From: JAZGGS01 sp963714405
GTDB lineage: Bacteria > Bacteroidota > Ignavibacteria > Ignavibacteriales > Ignavibacteriaceae
Length of the DNA stretch: 64,000 nucleotides
Direction of reading: 5' to 3'
Assembly (NCBI GenBank): GCA_963714405.1
Contig: CAVQOH010000001.1
Location: 62,001-126,000 of the forward strand
Within the stretch, counting starts at the first letter, position 1. Every line of letters begins with the position of its first letter. Position numbers and translations under genes: made by a program. Positions 40,043-48,743 of this stretch are shown here, one piece after another. The notes under the pieces are model-generated. The model ran no database searches. It was given only the letters and a program-made list of their open reading frames with translations, and was not told the origin of the DNA.

Positions 40043-41452
40043 ATGGAATATGGCTGGCTATCTGTAATACCTCCTGTTTTTGCAATTCTTCTTGCAATAA
40101 AAACAAGGCAGGTTTTTATATCACTCTTTTTAGGAATAGTTGCCGGATGGATTATTATTTCATCCGGCAATATTTTTTCGGGTATTGAACTTTCGATTCA
40201 ATCCATAATTAATGTATTTAAAGAAGCGGGAAATACAAGAGTAATAATATTCTGCGCGCTTGTTGGTGCGCTTATTACACTTACGCAGGCAAATGGGGGA
40301 GTACAGGGTTTTGTTGATTTAATTCAAAAGAAAAACATTGTAACCAGCAGAAAAAGGGCAACAATATTTTCATTTTTTGTAGGCTGTACTGTTTTTATTG
40401 AATCCAGTATTTCCTGCCTCGTAACCGGGACAATTTTCCATCCGATTTATGAAAAATTTAAGATCTCTCGCGAAAAGCTTGCATACATCTGCGATACAAC
40501 ATCTTCACCTGTTTGTATATTGATTCCTCTAAATGCGTGGGGTGCGTATGTAATTTCACTTTTAGAAAAAGAAAACATTTCAAATTCATTTTCTGTGTTC
40601 TTAAATACAATTCCTCTAAATTTTTATGCTATTCTTTCTGTTCTCTTTGCAGGATTTATTGCATTCTCTTATAAAGATTTTAGTACAATGAAAAAAGCTG
40701 AAATGAGATCAAAAGAAACCGGTAAAACAATTGCGGATGGCGCACTTCCACTTGTTTCAGAAGACGTAAGTTCCACAAAACCTAAAAAGGGCATTCCACA
40801 TAACGCAATAAATATGATTATTCCCATATTAGTTATGATTGTTATGATGCCAATAAGTCTGCTAATTACAGGAAATGGAGATATTACTGCGGGTTCAGGT
40901 TCGACTTCAGTTTTATGGTCTGTTCTGGCAGCAATAACTGTTGCAGGAATTATCTCACTCCTACAAAAATTATTAAACTTAAAAGAAGTGATGGATTTTA
41001 CTCTTAAAGGAATTGCAGGGCTCGTACCACTGGCTATTTTAATGACTTTAGCTTTTTCGATTGGTGATACTTGTAGAGAACTTGGAACAGGAGAATATGT
41101 TGCTTCTCTTTCCAGGGAATTTCTTTCGCCCTCCGCAATAGCACCAATTTTATTTATCACCTCAGCGTTTATAGCATTTTCAACGGGAACCAGCTGGGGA
41201 ACCTTTGCTATAATGATTCCCCTTGCAGTTCCAATGGCTCTATATATTGATGTTTCGTTGTCTTTATCAATCGCTGCTGTTTTAAGCGGAAGTGTTTTTG
41301 GAGATCATTGTTCACCAATTTCTGATACAACAATTGTTTCATCTATGGCATCTGCCTGTGATCACATTGATCATGTGAGAACACAAATTCCCTACGCTCT
41401 GGCTATGGCAGTTGGGGCAGCTTTATTATTTTGGGTAGCAGGTTATTTTTGA
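40043..41452 (+). CDS. nhaC: Na+/H+ antiporter NhaC family protein
   Basis: Polytopic inner-membrane carrier (469 residues, ~11-12 hydrophobic segments) of the NhaC superfamily. Characteristic pieces are FCALVGALITLTQANGGVQG, CTVFIESSISCLVTGTIFHP, ICDTTSSPVCILIPLNAWGA, FSTGTSWGTFAIMIPLAVP and SGSVFGDHCSPISDTTIVSS. Likely exchanges Na+ for protons, though relatives in this family also carry metabolites. Complete and unbroken. Confidence 0.88.
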   Translation: MEYGWLSVIPPVFAILLAIKTRQVFISLFLGIVAGWIIISSGNIFSGIELSIQSIINVFKEAGNTRVIIFCALVGALITLTQANGGVQGFVDLIQKKNIVTSRKRATIFSFFVGCTVFIESSISCLVTGTIFHPIYEKFKISREKLAYICDTTSSPVCILIPLNAWGAYVISLLEKENISNSFSVFLNTIPLNFYAILSVLFAGFIAFSYKDFSTMKKAEMRSKETGKTIADGALPLVSEDVSSTKPKKGIPHNAINMIIPILVMIVMMPISLLITGNGDITAGSGSTSVLWSVLAAITVAGIISLLQKLLNLKEVMDFTLKGIAGLVPLAILMTLAFSIGDTCRELGTGEYVASLSREFLSPSAIAPILFITSAFIAFSTGTSWGTFAIMIPLAVPMALYIDVSLSLSIAAVLSGSVFGDHCSPISDTTIVSSMASACDHIDHVRTQIPYALAMAVGAALLFWVAGYF

Positions 41453-41561
41453 TACATTAAAATTCTTCTGAAAATATATGATGTGATACGTTTTCTCAGT
41501 TGTTTCTAATTTGAAATTGAAGTAAATATCACTGCAATAAGAATTTTATTAATGCAAAATA

Positions 41562-41897
41562 ATGTTTCGAACCTCATTACATATATTTTTAATTTTATTA
41601 TTAATAATTAATAGTACAGTAGTATATTCTTCTTTTTTCTACACTAAGGGAATTGACCAAGGAAGCAATCCTCAATTAACAAATCAGGCAATTTATTCAT
41701 TTGAAGCTTCAACTTGTACGAAAATTAAATTAAATCATTTACCCAAAACTTATACAAGTTTTTATTTTTCTTTTGATTCTTGCCTTAAAGAATATTCTCA
41801 TTTGCGCATAATTCTGTCAATCATTTCTGAAACTTCATCAGGTAAGAATATGCGTCTATCATCATTTCAATTTACCCAAAACTCAACAAGTACTTAA
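41562..41897 (+). CDS. Putative small secreted protein
   Basis: 111 residues starting MFRTSLHIFLILLLIINS, which looks like a signal peptide, followed by a polar region with two Cys (STCTKIKLN and FDSCLKEYS). No family recognised. The ribosome site is weak. It could be real because the reading frame and signal are coherent, but there is no independent support. Confidence 0.4.
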   Translation: MFRTSLHIFLILLLIINSTVVYSSFFYTKGIDQGSNPQLTNQAIYSFEASTCTKIKLNHLPKTYTSFYFSFDSCLKEYSHLRIILSIISETSSGKNMRLSSFQFTQNSTST

Positions 41898-41954
41898 CTC
41901 TTTCAAACTTAATTAATTATTTGCAATTATTTTAAATTTTGAAAGGGTTACACA

Positions 41955-42074
41955 ATGGATACTCCTGAAACAAATGATAAATCTTCATCAGTTCTATTTT
42001 ATATATTTATTGGGCAAACCATACTTGGATTCCTTGCCGTAGTGGGATATATAATATATTCACTAATCACTTAA
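41955..42074 (+). CDS. Very small single-TM membrane protein
   Basis: A 39-residue frame starting MDTPETNDKSSSVLFYIFIG, followed by a continuous hydrophobic helix to QTILGFLAVVGYIIYSLIT. GAAAGGG precedes the ATG by 7 nt. The polar head and single TM with exact stop look like a genuine small membrane protein; function unknown. Confidence 0.5.
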   Translation: MDTPETNDKSSSVLFYIFIGQTILGFLAVVGYIIYSLIT

Positions 42075-42105
42075 TATCTAATATTGGAATAATGTTTTAT
42101 TCTCA

Positions 42106-42128
42106 TCGGAGGATGATGAATCCTCCGA
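42106..42128. repeat. Perfect inverted repeat without U-tract
   Basis: Arms TCGGAGGAT and ATCCTCCGA (9 bp each) flank a 5-nt loop. No T run follows on either strand. The next bases (TATCATTCCTGCATGGATG) resemble degenerate interspersed intergenic repeats seen in other bacteria. Confidence 0.6.
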
Positions 42129-42282
42129 ATTATAATATCATTCCTGCATGGATGCCAGTCTTCACTATATTGTTTAATAAAAAAAAATTTAATTTTCAGA
42201 ATCTATATAAAAATCCAATTTTAAGTGGGATAGTCGTAAAGTCTTGCTTAACTTTCAAGTTATTAATATGTAGATTCAACCA

Positions 42283-43338
42283 ATGAAAAAAATATTTCAC
42301 AATTTATTAATATTAATTCTTTTTACATTCATATCAACATGCTCCTCTCAATCTGAAAATACGCTGTATGTTGCTTTTTGGAATCTACAAAACTTATTTG
42401 ATACAATGGATGATCCAGAAAAGAATGATGAAGAGTTTCTTCCGGGAAGTGAAATTGATTGGAACGACGAGCGCCTTGATAAAAAAATGTATAATCTCTC
42501 ACGTGTTATCCGTTCAATGAACAGTAGAAAAGGACCTGATGTACTTGGTATATGCGAAGTAGAAAACCAGATAGTGCTGGAACATATGGTAGATAAGTAC
42601 TTGAATGATCTTGAATACAAGGTTGCATATATTGAATCACCAGACAACCGCGGAATAGATAATGGATTAATTTACAAATCAAGTAAATTTAAACTACTTA
42701 ATGTTCAGGCGGATACAGTTCAGCTTACCGATGGATGGCCAACACGATTAATTTTTGGAGCTAATCTTTTAACAAAAAATGATAAAAAAATTACAGTATT
42801 TGTAAACCATTGGCCTTCCCGCAGAGGAGGGCAAGAAGAATCTGAACCAAACAGAATAGCTGCAGCAAATACATTAAGAGAATCTATAGAAAGGATTTTT
42901 CATAATGAACATGATGCAGTGATTTTTATTATAGGTGATTTTAATGATGAGCCAACAAATACTTCATTGATAAATACATTAAACGCCAAACCTATTTTAT
43001 GTGATTTTGCTGAGGATCTGGATGTGCTTGAAGATAATGAATCAAAACTATTTAACATCTCATTTAAAGCATATATGGATGGATTGGGAACTTATAAATA
43101 CAAAGATGATTGGAATATGTTTGATCAGATAATTGTTTCAAGATCATTGATTAGTGACACAAGTTTCTACTACATTTGTGATTCATTTGAAATTTACAAA
43201 CCATTTTATATTGTAACTCAATCCGGTGATTTTAAGGGAACACCATTTCCGACTTATGGTGGAAGAAGGTATCTGGGTGGCTACAGCGATCATTTTCCTG
43301 TAATTGCAAAGTTTTATATAAAGCACTATTCTGATTAG
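42283..43338 (+). CDS. Exported lipoprotein, endonuclease/exonuclease/phosphatase family
   Basis: 351 residues with a lipoprotein signal (LLILILFTFISTCSS, Cys20). The EEP fold follows: YVAFWNLQNLFDTMDDPEKN (Asn/Asp metal site), GICEVENQIVLEHM (catalytic Glu), FVNHWPSRRGG, IIGDFNDEPTN and the terminal GGYSDHFPVIAKF (SDH). It probably cleaves phosphodiester or phosphomonoester bonds at the cell envelope. Extracellular DNA is a plausible substrate for this exported clade, but that is an inference. Confidence 0.85.
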   Translation: MKKIFHNLLILILFTFISTCSSQSENTLYVAFWNLQNLFDTMDDPEKNDEEFLPGSEIDWNDERLDKKMYNLSRVIRSMNSRKGPDVLGICEVENQIVLEHMVDKYLNDLEYKVAYIESPDNRGIDNGLIYKSSKFKLLNVQADTVQLTDGWPTRLIFGANLLTKNDKKITVFVNHWPSRRGGQEESEPNRIAAANTLRESIERIFHNEHDAVIFIIGDFNDEPTNTSLINTLNAKPILCDFAEDLDVLEDNESKLFNISFKAYMDGLGTYKYKDDWNMFDQIIVSRSLISDTSFYYICDSFEIYKPFYIVTQSGDFKGTPFPTYGGRRYLGGYSDHFPVIAKFYIKHYSD

Positions 43339-43629
43339 TTCTACTAACTAATTATTATTATTGAGCCATTATGTACAAAATAGTAATAAAATTATTTACA
43401 ATTATTAATAATATTTCGTTTAAAATTCATAAATTTACGGGAAGAAATAATCGCATATTTTAGCAAGTATCATTTATTTAGATACAAAATTTTTATACAC
43501 ATTTCTGTATGATACTGTTAGTTGACTTTATAATCCGAAATGTTTATTGTAGTGCTACTTGTTAATAAAATTATTGAATTATTTCATATCCCTGAAAACA
43601 ATTATTTAATATTTAGGAGGTAATAGTAT

Positions 43630-44325
43630 ATGTATTTAGCAGGCATCATTTCGTCTTTGTACATTCTTATTGCACAAACCACAAATGAAGGCGGCGGTGC
43701 TTTAAACTATTTAACAGAAAAGTTTGAAGCCGGCGGTGGATTTATGTGGCCAATTTTATTCTGCCTGGTGTTAGGATTAGCTTTTAGCCTTGAAAGAATC
43801 TGGACTTTAACCCGCTCAAAAACAAACACTAAAAAATTCATCGTTCAGGTTAAAAGAGCATTGGATGACGGCGGTGTTGAAGCTGCTAAAGAACTCTGTT
43901 CCAGCACACGTGGTCCCGTTGCATCAGTCTTTCATGCTGGTTTGCTCAGAGCTGATGAAGGTTTAGAAGCTGCAGAGAAAGCTATTATTGCTTACGGTGG
44001 CATTGAAATGGGATTCCTTGAAAGAGGTATGATCTGGATTTCAACATTTATAACTGTTGCCCCTATGCTTGGTTTTACAGGTACTGTTCAGGGTATGATT
44101 GAAGCTTTTGATGCTATTAAAGAAGCAGCTCAAATTTCACCTGCTATTGTTGCAGATGGTATCTCAGTTGCATTATTAACCACTTTATTTGGGCTGGTAG
44201 TAGCCATCATACTTCAGGTATTTTATAACTTTCTTGTATCTAGAATTGATAGATTAGTAGGTGATATGGAAGAAGCTTCCATTGAGTTAATTGATGCTTT
44301 GTATGAAGTAAAAGCAAAAAAGTAG
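43630..44325 (+). CDS. exbB: MotA/TolQ/ExbB-family proton channel protein
   Basis: Proton-channel subunit of a TonB- or Tol-type energy transducer. 231 residues with three TM segments: GGFMWPILFCLVLGLAFSLE, WISTFITVAPMLGFTGTVQG and ISVALLTTLFGLVVAIIL. The MotA_ExbB signature is APMLGFTGTVQGMIEAF. RBS TTAGGAGGT lies 8 nt before ATG. Two ExbD-type genes follow at 51 and 19 bp, so this is a three-gene unit closed by a terminator. No tonB is next to it. Confidence 0.88.
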   Translation: MYLAGIISSLYILIAQTTNEGGGALNYLTEKFEAGGGFMWPILFCLVLGLAFSLERIWTLTRSKTNTKKFIVQVKRALDDGGVEAAKELCSSTRGPVASVFHAGLLRADEGLEAAEKAIIAYGGIEMGFLERGMIWISTFITVAPMLGFTGTVQGMIEAFDAIKEAAQISPAIVADGISVALLTTLFGLVVAIILQVFYNFLVSRIDRLVGDMEEASIELIDALYEVKAKK

Positions 44326-44376
44326 TAAAACACTAATTAACTAATTTTTTAGTATCACAAATAATAGTATCAATCG

Positions 44377-44907
44377 ATGATTAAAAAGAAAAAATTACGC
44401 GAAGCGGCAATTCCAACAGCATCTATGGCTGATATTGCTTTTTTATTGTTAATCTTTTTCCTGGTTGCAACAGTTATTGATGTTGATACAGGAATTGGTT
44501 TAACTCTTCCGGAATATATTCCTCCAGACGAAATAGAAGAAGTAAAAGTTGATCCGGATAGAATGGCTGCTCTGCTTATAAATGAAACCGGTGATGTACT
44601 GCTTGATGGTGCTCCAATATCAGTATTCCAGATAAAAAATACATTAAAACCGAGAATTCAATCTAAGATTGACCTTCCTAAAAACAAAAAACTGATTGTT
44701 TCGTTAAAAACTGATAGAAAAACGGTTTATAACATTTATATACAGGCGTTGGATCAGATTAAAATGGCATTTTTTGAAATCAGGGATGAGTATTCAAATT
44801 CACGGTTTGGTGCTGATTTTGATGATTTAGAGGAGGAAGAACAAAAAATTATTAAAGATGCGGTACCAATTATTATATCACTTGCAGAACCCGAACAAAT
44901 TAAATAA
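44377..44907 (+). CDS. exbD: ExbD/TolR-family protein (first copy)
   Basis: Single-TM periplasmic partner of ExbB. It starts AAIPTASMADIAFLLLIFFL, with the conserved Asp in the TM helix (MADIAFLL), followed by a periplasmic domain of ~130 residues. The C-terminal part (FDDLEEEEQKIIKDAVP) is acidic and longer than in the second copy. 176 residues. The two copies differ enough to suggest distinct roles in one complex. Confidence 0.87.
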   Translation: MIKKKKLREAAIPTASMADIAFLLLIFFLVATVIDVDTGIGLTLPEYIPPDEIEEVKVDPDRMAALLINETGDVLLDGAPISVFQIKNTLKPRIQSKIDLPKNKKLIVSLKTDRKTVYNIYIQALDQIKMAFFEIRDEYSNSRFGADFDDLEEEEQKIIKDAVPIIISLAEPEQIK

Positions 44908-44926
44908 AGTTTAAGGAATTGTAAAC

Positions 44927-45340
44927 ATGAAATTTGAAAAGAAAAGAGCAAGCACTAAGCAGGAAATTCCAACAGCTTCCATGCCTGATATAATTTTTAT
45001 GCTGCTGTTATTCTTTATGGTAACTACAACCTTAAGAGAAGTTGAAGTTTTAGTAGATTATAAACTCCCTTACGCTGAGGCACTGGAAAAAATAGAAAAT
45101 AAAAGACTTGTATCTTATATTTGGATTGGAAGTAATAAAAAGATGCAGATAAACGATAGCTTTGTTAAAGTTGAAGATGTTCAGCGAATTATGTACGGCA
45201 AAAGGCAAGAGTTACCTAATGTTATTGTTTCTCTTAGAATTGATGTAGGTACAGATATGGGTTTAGTTACAGATGTGCAACAAGAGTTACGAAAAGCATA
45301 TTGTTTACGAATAAATTATTCATCTAATATTAAAATCTGA
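44927..45340 (+). CDS. exbD: ExbD/TolR-family protein (second copy)
   Basis: 137 residues starting near EIPTASMPDIIFMLLLFFMV, with the TM Asp in MPDIIFML, then a shorter periplasmic domain ending QQELRKAYCLRINYSS. It lies 19 bp after the first exbD. Paired ExbD copies behind ExbB are common in Bacteroidota-type genomes. The unit ends at a strong terminator 27 bp downstream. Confidence 0.87.
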   Translation: MKFEKKRASTKQEIPTASMPDIIFMLLLFFMVTTTLREVEVLVDYKLPYAEALEKIENKRLVSYIWIGSNKKMQINDSFVKVEDVQRIMYGKRQELPNVIVSLRIDVGTDMGLVTDVQQELRKAYCLRINYSSNIKI

Positions 45341-45366
45341 TTTTTAATAAAAATATAGTTTTTATC

Positions 45367-45403
45367 AGGCAGGTTGATTATTAACTTTAATCGCCTGCCT
45401 TTT
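45367..45403 (+). terminator. Intrinsic terminator after the exbB-exbD-exbD unit
   Basis: Stem AGGCAGG / CCTGCCT with an inner GATTA / TAATC pairing, followed by TTTT. It separates the Exb unit from the yqeY-cvpA-mutS2 unit. Confidence 0.85.
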
Positions 45404-45419
45404 GCATTAATGAGGGAAT

Positions 45420-45866
45420 ATGAATCTAATAGAAAAAATTAACAAAGATCTTAAAGAAGCACTCAAATCGGGTGATAAAATCAGGCTTAAAACTATCCGT
45501 TCATTAAGAGCTTTAATTCTTGAATTTGAAAAAAGCGGCAGTGGTAAAAAATTTAATGAAGAAGAGGAGATAAAATTGCTTAGTTCAGCGGCCAAAAAAA
45601 GGAAAGAAGCAATTGAGGAATATAACAAGGCCGGAAGAAATGATCTTTCAAAAATCGAAGAAGAAGAATTAAATGTAATTACAGATTATCTACCAAAGCA
45701 GCTATCTGAAGAGGAATTGTTGAATGAAATAAAATTCATTGCTGGCGAAATCGGTGCTGCTTCAAAGCAAGATTTCCCAAAGCTTATGCAGGCATCAATT
45801 AAAAAATTAAAAGGCAAGGCGGATGGAAAAGTTATTAAAGCAGCAGTGGAAAAACTTCTAGGCTAA
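45420..45866 (+). CDS. yqeY: GatB/YqeY domain protein
   Basis: Stand-alone YqeY protein (148 residues) related to the C-terminal tRNA-binding helical domain of GatB. It starts LIEKINKDLKEALKSGDKIR, with TIRSLRALILEFE, DYLPKQLSEEELLNEIK and the C-terminal GKADGKVIKAAVEKLL. RBS GAGGGA lies 4-5 nt before ATG. Probable operon with cvpA (3 bp apart) and mutS2. Molecular role in the cell is not firmly established. Confidence 0.88.
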   Translation: MNLIEKINKDLKEALKSGDKIRLKTIRSLRALILEFEKSGSGKKFNEEEEIKLLSSAAKKRKEAIEEYNKAGRNDLSKIEEEELNVITDYLPKQLSEEELLNEIKFIAGEIGAASKQDFPKLMQASIKKLKGKADGKVIKAAVEKLLG

Positions 45867-45868
45867 AA

Positions 45869-46390
45869 TTGAATACAGTTGATATTTTAATAATAATTGC
45901 AGCATTAATAGGATTCATACTTGGTTTTAAAGATGGATTTATTAGAAAAATAGTTGGGATTCTTGGTTTCATTTTAGCAATTGTAGTTGCGGCATTATTT
46001 GCAGGAAATCTTGGTTCACTGATTGAAAATGCTTTAGGGATAGAATATTATTTTGCTGAGATCATAGGTGGAGTTGTACTTTTTTTTGTTGTGATTTTAG
46101 TCTTCACAATATTAAAAAGAATTATCCATCCATTTGACCGGGTTAATAATATGATAAACCAGGTGGTTGGTGGAGCAATTGGTATAGTCCAAATATTGTT
46201 CTTTTTAAGTGCTGTTCTGTTAATCCTAAATATTTTTGATATTCCTGATGATGCTGTTAAAAAAGAATCATATTTTTATGAGAAGACTTCTAAACTGTTA
46301 CCCCTAACTATTGATTATTTAAGTAATTACACACCTGATTCAAGACAAATTATAGAAGATTATATAAATCAAAAAGATACTCTTAAATGA
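45869..46390 (+). CDS. cvpA: CvpA family membrane protein
   Basis: 173 residues with four TM helices: VDILIIIAALIGFILGFKDG, IVGILGFILAIVVAALFAG, IIGGVVLFFVVILVFTIL and IGIVQILFFLSAVLLIL. This is the CvpA/colicin V production fold. The start is TTG, just after the yqeY stop, giving MNTVDILIII at the expected family start. The end overlaps mutS2 by 4 bp (ATGA). The exact function is unknown; relatives affect envelope homeostasis. Confidence 0.82.
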   Translation: MNTVDILIIIAALIGFILGFKDGFIRKIVGILGFILAIVVAALFAGNLGSLIENALGIEYYFAEIIGGVVLFFVVILVFTILKRIIHPFDRVNNMINQVVGGAIGIVQILFFLSAVLLILNIFDIPDDAVKKESYFYEKTSKLLPLTIDYLSNYTPDSRQIIEDYINQKDTLK

Positions 46391-48735
46391 TTAGCTCATC
46401 CACTCTTGAAAAACTCGAATACCAAAAAGTACTTATACAGGTTCTAAACTATTCCATAACAGAAAATGGCAAGCAATATATTCAAAATCTAAAACCATCA
46501 ACAGATTGGGAGCATATTAAAAAAGAGGGGGAGATTGTAAACAATGCAAAAGATATTCTGATTAAAAATGTTCCTCCACCAATTGAGTTTATACCTGATC
46601 TTTCTGAAACACTGCTTCAGTGCAAAATTGAAGGTTCAGTTTTAAGCAGTAAAAAAATTCTGCAAGTATTAAATCTTGCAGTAATCTCGCGTAAACTTCA
46701 CAAATTTTTAAAGGATAACCTGGAAATTGCGCCTCACTTTCAAAATTTTACTTCTGAATTGTTTGTTGATAAGATGTTTGAGCATCATATTCAGAGTATT
46801 ATTGATGATAATGGTGAGGTAAAAGAAAAAGCCAGCAAAAAATTATCTTCCTTAAGAAAAGATATTAGGGATAAGCAAAGTGAGCTCATAAAATCTATTA
46901 ACCGGATTATGAAATCTCTTGAAGATCAGGAAATGGTGAGGGAGGATTATCTTACACTTAGAGATGGAAGAATGGTTATTCCTGTAAAGAGTGAACATAA
47001 AAGGCATTTACGAGGTTTTATTCATTCTGAATCTTCGACAGGACAGACAGTTTATATAGAACCAGAACAAACTTTAGAATTAAATAACGAAATTATCTCT
47101 CTGAATTTTGCTGAGCGCAGAGAAGTAGAACGATTATTAAAGGAAATTACTGCTTTAATTGGAAAAGCGAGCGATAAAATGTTGTTATCTTTGAATAAGA
47201 TTGCTTATATCGATTCAGTATTTGCTAGGGCAAAGCATTCAATAGAAATTCTTGGTTCTTTTCCTTCTTTTAATGAAAACAAATCTTTCCACCTTAGTGA
47301 TGCAAGACATCCCGTTTTGCAAAGGAAATTAAGCAGAAAAGAGACGGTTCCTTTAGAAGTCAAGTTAAATAATGAAAAAATTATAATTCTTACTGGCCCT
47401 AATGCCGGGGGTAAAACAGTAGTTCTTAAAACAATTGGGCTTTTAAGTTTACTGTTTCAATCAGGAATTCATATTCCTGCACATCCGGATTCCAACCTTC
47501 ATATCTTTGAAAATATTTTAATTGATATTGGAGATGAACAATCAATTGAAGATGATCTATCCACTTTTACATCACATCTTGGAAATATTGGCGCAATATT
47601 AAAAAATGCAGACAATAATTCACTGATTCTTCTTGATGAAATTGGAACAGGTACAGATCCTGCAGAAGGATCTGCTTTGGCGGCGGCTACGTTGATTAAG
47701 TTAAGAGATTTGGGATCACTTGTTTTCGCATCAACTCATCACGGTAATCTTAAACTAATTGCACAGGATGAGGAAGGATTTGCTAATGCTGCAATGGAAT
47801 TCGATCATGAAAAATTAACACCAACGTATAAATTTAAAATGGGTGTTCCCGGTTCAAGTTATGCATTTGAAATTGCTAAACGAATTGGCATTCCGGAGGA
47901 TCTGCTAAATCTGGCAAAAGAAAACATGGAAACGGATAAATATAAGATTGAAAAATTCCTTGTTGATATTGAATCCAAATCAACAAGTCTAGAAAAAAAA
48001 TTAAGGCAACTTGAGTTGGAAAATCTCAGGCTTACAGGTTTATCTAGTCTTTATAAGAAAAACGTTGAGAAGCTTGAAAAAGAAAAATCAGAGATTCTTA
48101 AAAAAGCAAAATCAGAAGCAGATGTTTACCTGGTTGATATAAATAAAAAAATCGAAAAAGTTATTAAAGATCTTCGCGAATCAAATGCTGCAAAGGAAGT
48201 AATTAAGGAATCAAAAAAAACAGTTGACGAAATAAAGAAAAAAAATGAAAATCTTTTTAGCCCCAATGTTGTATTAAACCGCAAAATAACAGATTTTAAG
48301 GTAGGCAGTTTTGTTTCGCTTAGAAATTCTTCTACAGTAGGAAAAATTGTTGAACTCGATTCCGGTAAAAACCGGGCAACTGTTCAAGCAGGATCCGTTA
48401 AAATGAAGGTTGATCTTAATGAAATTCTTCCTGCAACAGAACGACAACAAAACGTACGGGAAAAAGATTATCGTAATTATACTGTCTCCCAGAGAGAGCA
48501 TCGTTTGGATATTCGAGGGAAAAAACCCGAGGAAGCAGAATTTGAAATAGTTAAGTTTATTGATGATTCTTTTATGGTTGGAGAAAGCAGAATAGAAATA
48601 TTGCATGGAAAAGGTACCGGTGCTTTAAAACGAACGGTAAAAGAAGTTTTAAAAAATCATGAAAATATAAAAACTTTTTATTTTGCACCGATTGAAGCGG
48701 GTGGGGAAGGCATAACAATTGTTGAGCTGAAATAG
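46387..48735 (+). CDS. mutS2: Endonuclease MutS2
   Basis: 782 residues, full length. An N-terminal MutS-like lever/core domain leads to the ATPase with Walker A LTGPNAGGKTVVLKTIG, DEQSIEDDLSTFTSHL, Walker B SLILLDEIGTGTDPAEG and THHGNLKL. A long coiled-coil region (~500-640) follows, then the C-terminal Smr nuclease domain LDIRGKKPEEAEFE with ILHGKGTGALK. MutS2 suppresses recombination and, in some bacteria, rescues collided ribosomes. Translationally coupled to cvpA. Confidence 0.95.
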   Translation: MISSSTLEKLEYQKVLIQVLNYSITENGKQYIQNLKPSTDWEHIKKEGEIVNNAKDILIKNVPPPIEFIPDLSETLLQCKIEGSVLSSKKILQVLNLAVISRKLHKFLKDNLEIAPHFQNFTSELFVDKMFEHHIQSIIDDNGEVKEKASKKLSSLRKDIRDKQSELIKSINRIMKSLEDQEMVREDYLTLRDGRMVIPVKSEHKRHLRGFIHSESSTGQTVYIEPEQTLELNNEIISLNFAERREVERLLKEITALIGKASDKMLLSLNKIAYIDSVFARAKHSIEILGSFPSFNENKSFHLSDARHPVLQRKLSRKETVPLEVKLNNEKIIILTGPNAGGKTVVLKTIGLLSLLFQSGIHIPAHPDSNLHIFENILIDIGDEQSIEDDLSTFTSHLGNIGAILKNADNNSLILLDEIGTGTDPAEGSALAAATLIKLRDLGSLVFASTHHGNLKLIAQDEEGFANAAMEFDHEKLTPTYKFKMGVPGSSYAFEIAKRIGIPEDLLNLAKENMETDKYKIEKFLVDIESKSTSLEKKLRQLELENLRLTGLSSLYKKNVEKLEKEKSEILKKAKSEADVYLVDINKKIEKVIKDLRESNAAKEVIKESKKTVDEIKKKNENLFSPNVVLNRKITDFKVGSFVSLRNSSTVGKIVELDSGKNRATVQAGSVKMKVDLNEILPATERQQNVREKDYRNYTVSQREHRLDIRGKKPEEAEFEIVKFIDDSFMVGESRIEILHGKGTGALKRTVKEVLKNHENIKTFYFAPIEAGGEGITIVELK

Positions 48736-48743
48736 GAAAAACT

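Noticed and set aside
40669..41160. 163-codon frame antisense to nhaC
   Set aside because: It mirrors the codon pattern of the real gene, has no ribosome site, and shows no recognisable domain.
42092..42286. 64-codon frame before the EEP lipoprotein
   Set aside because: It includes the inverted repeat and ends inside the next gene's leader. No ribosome site at its start.
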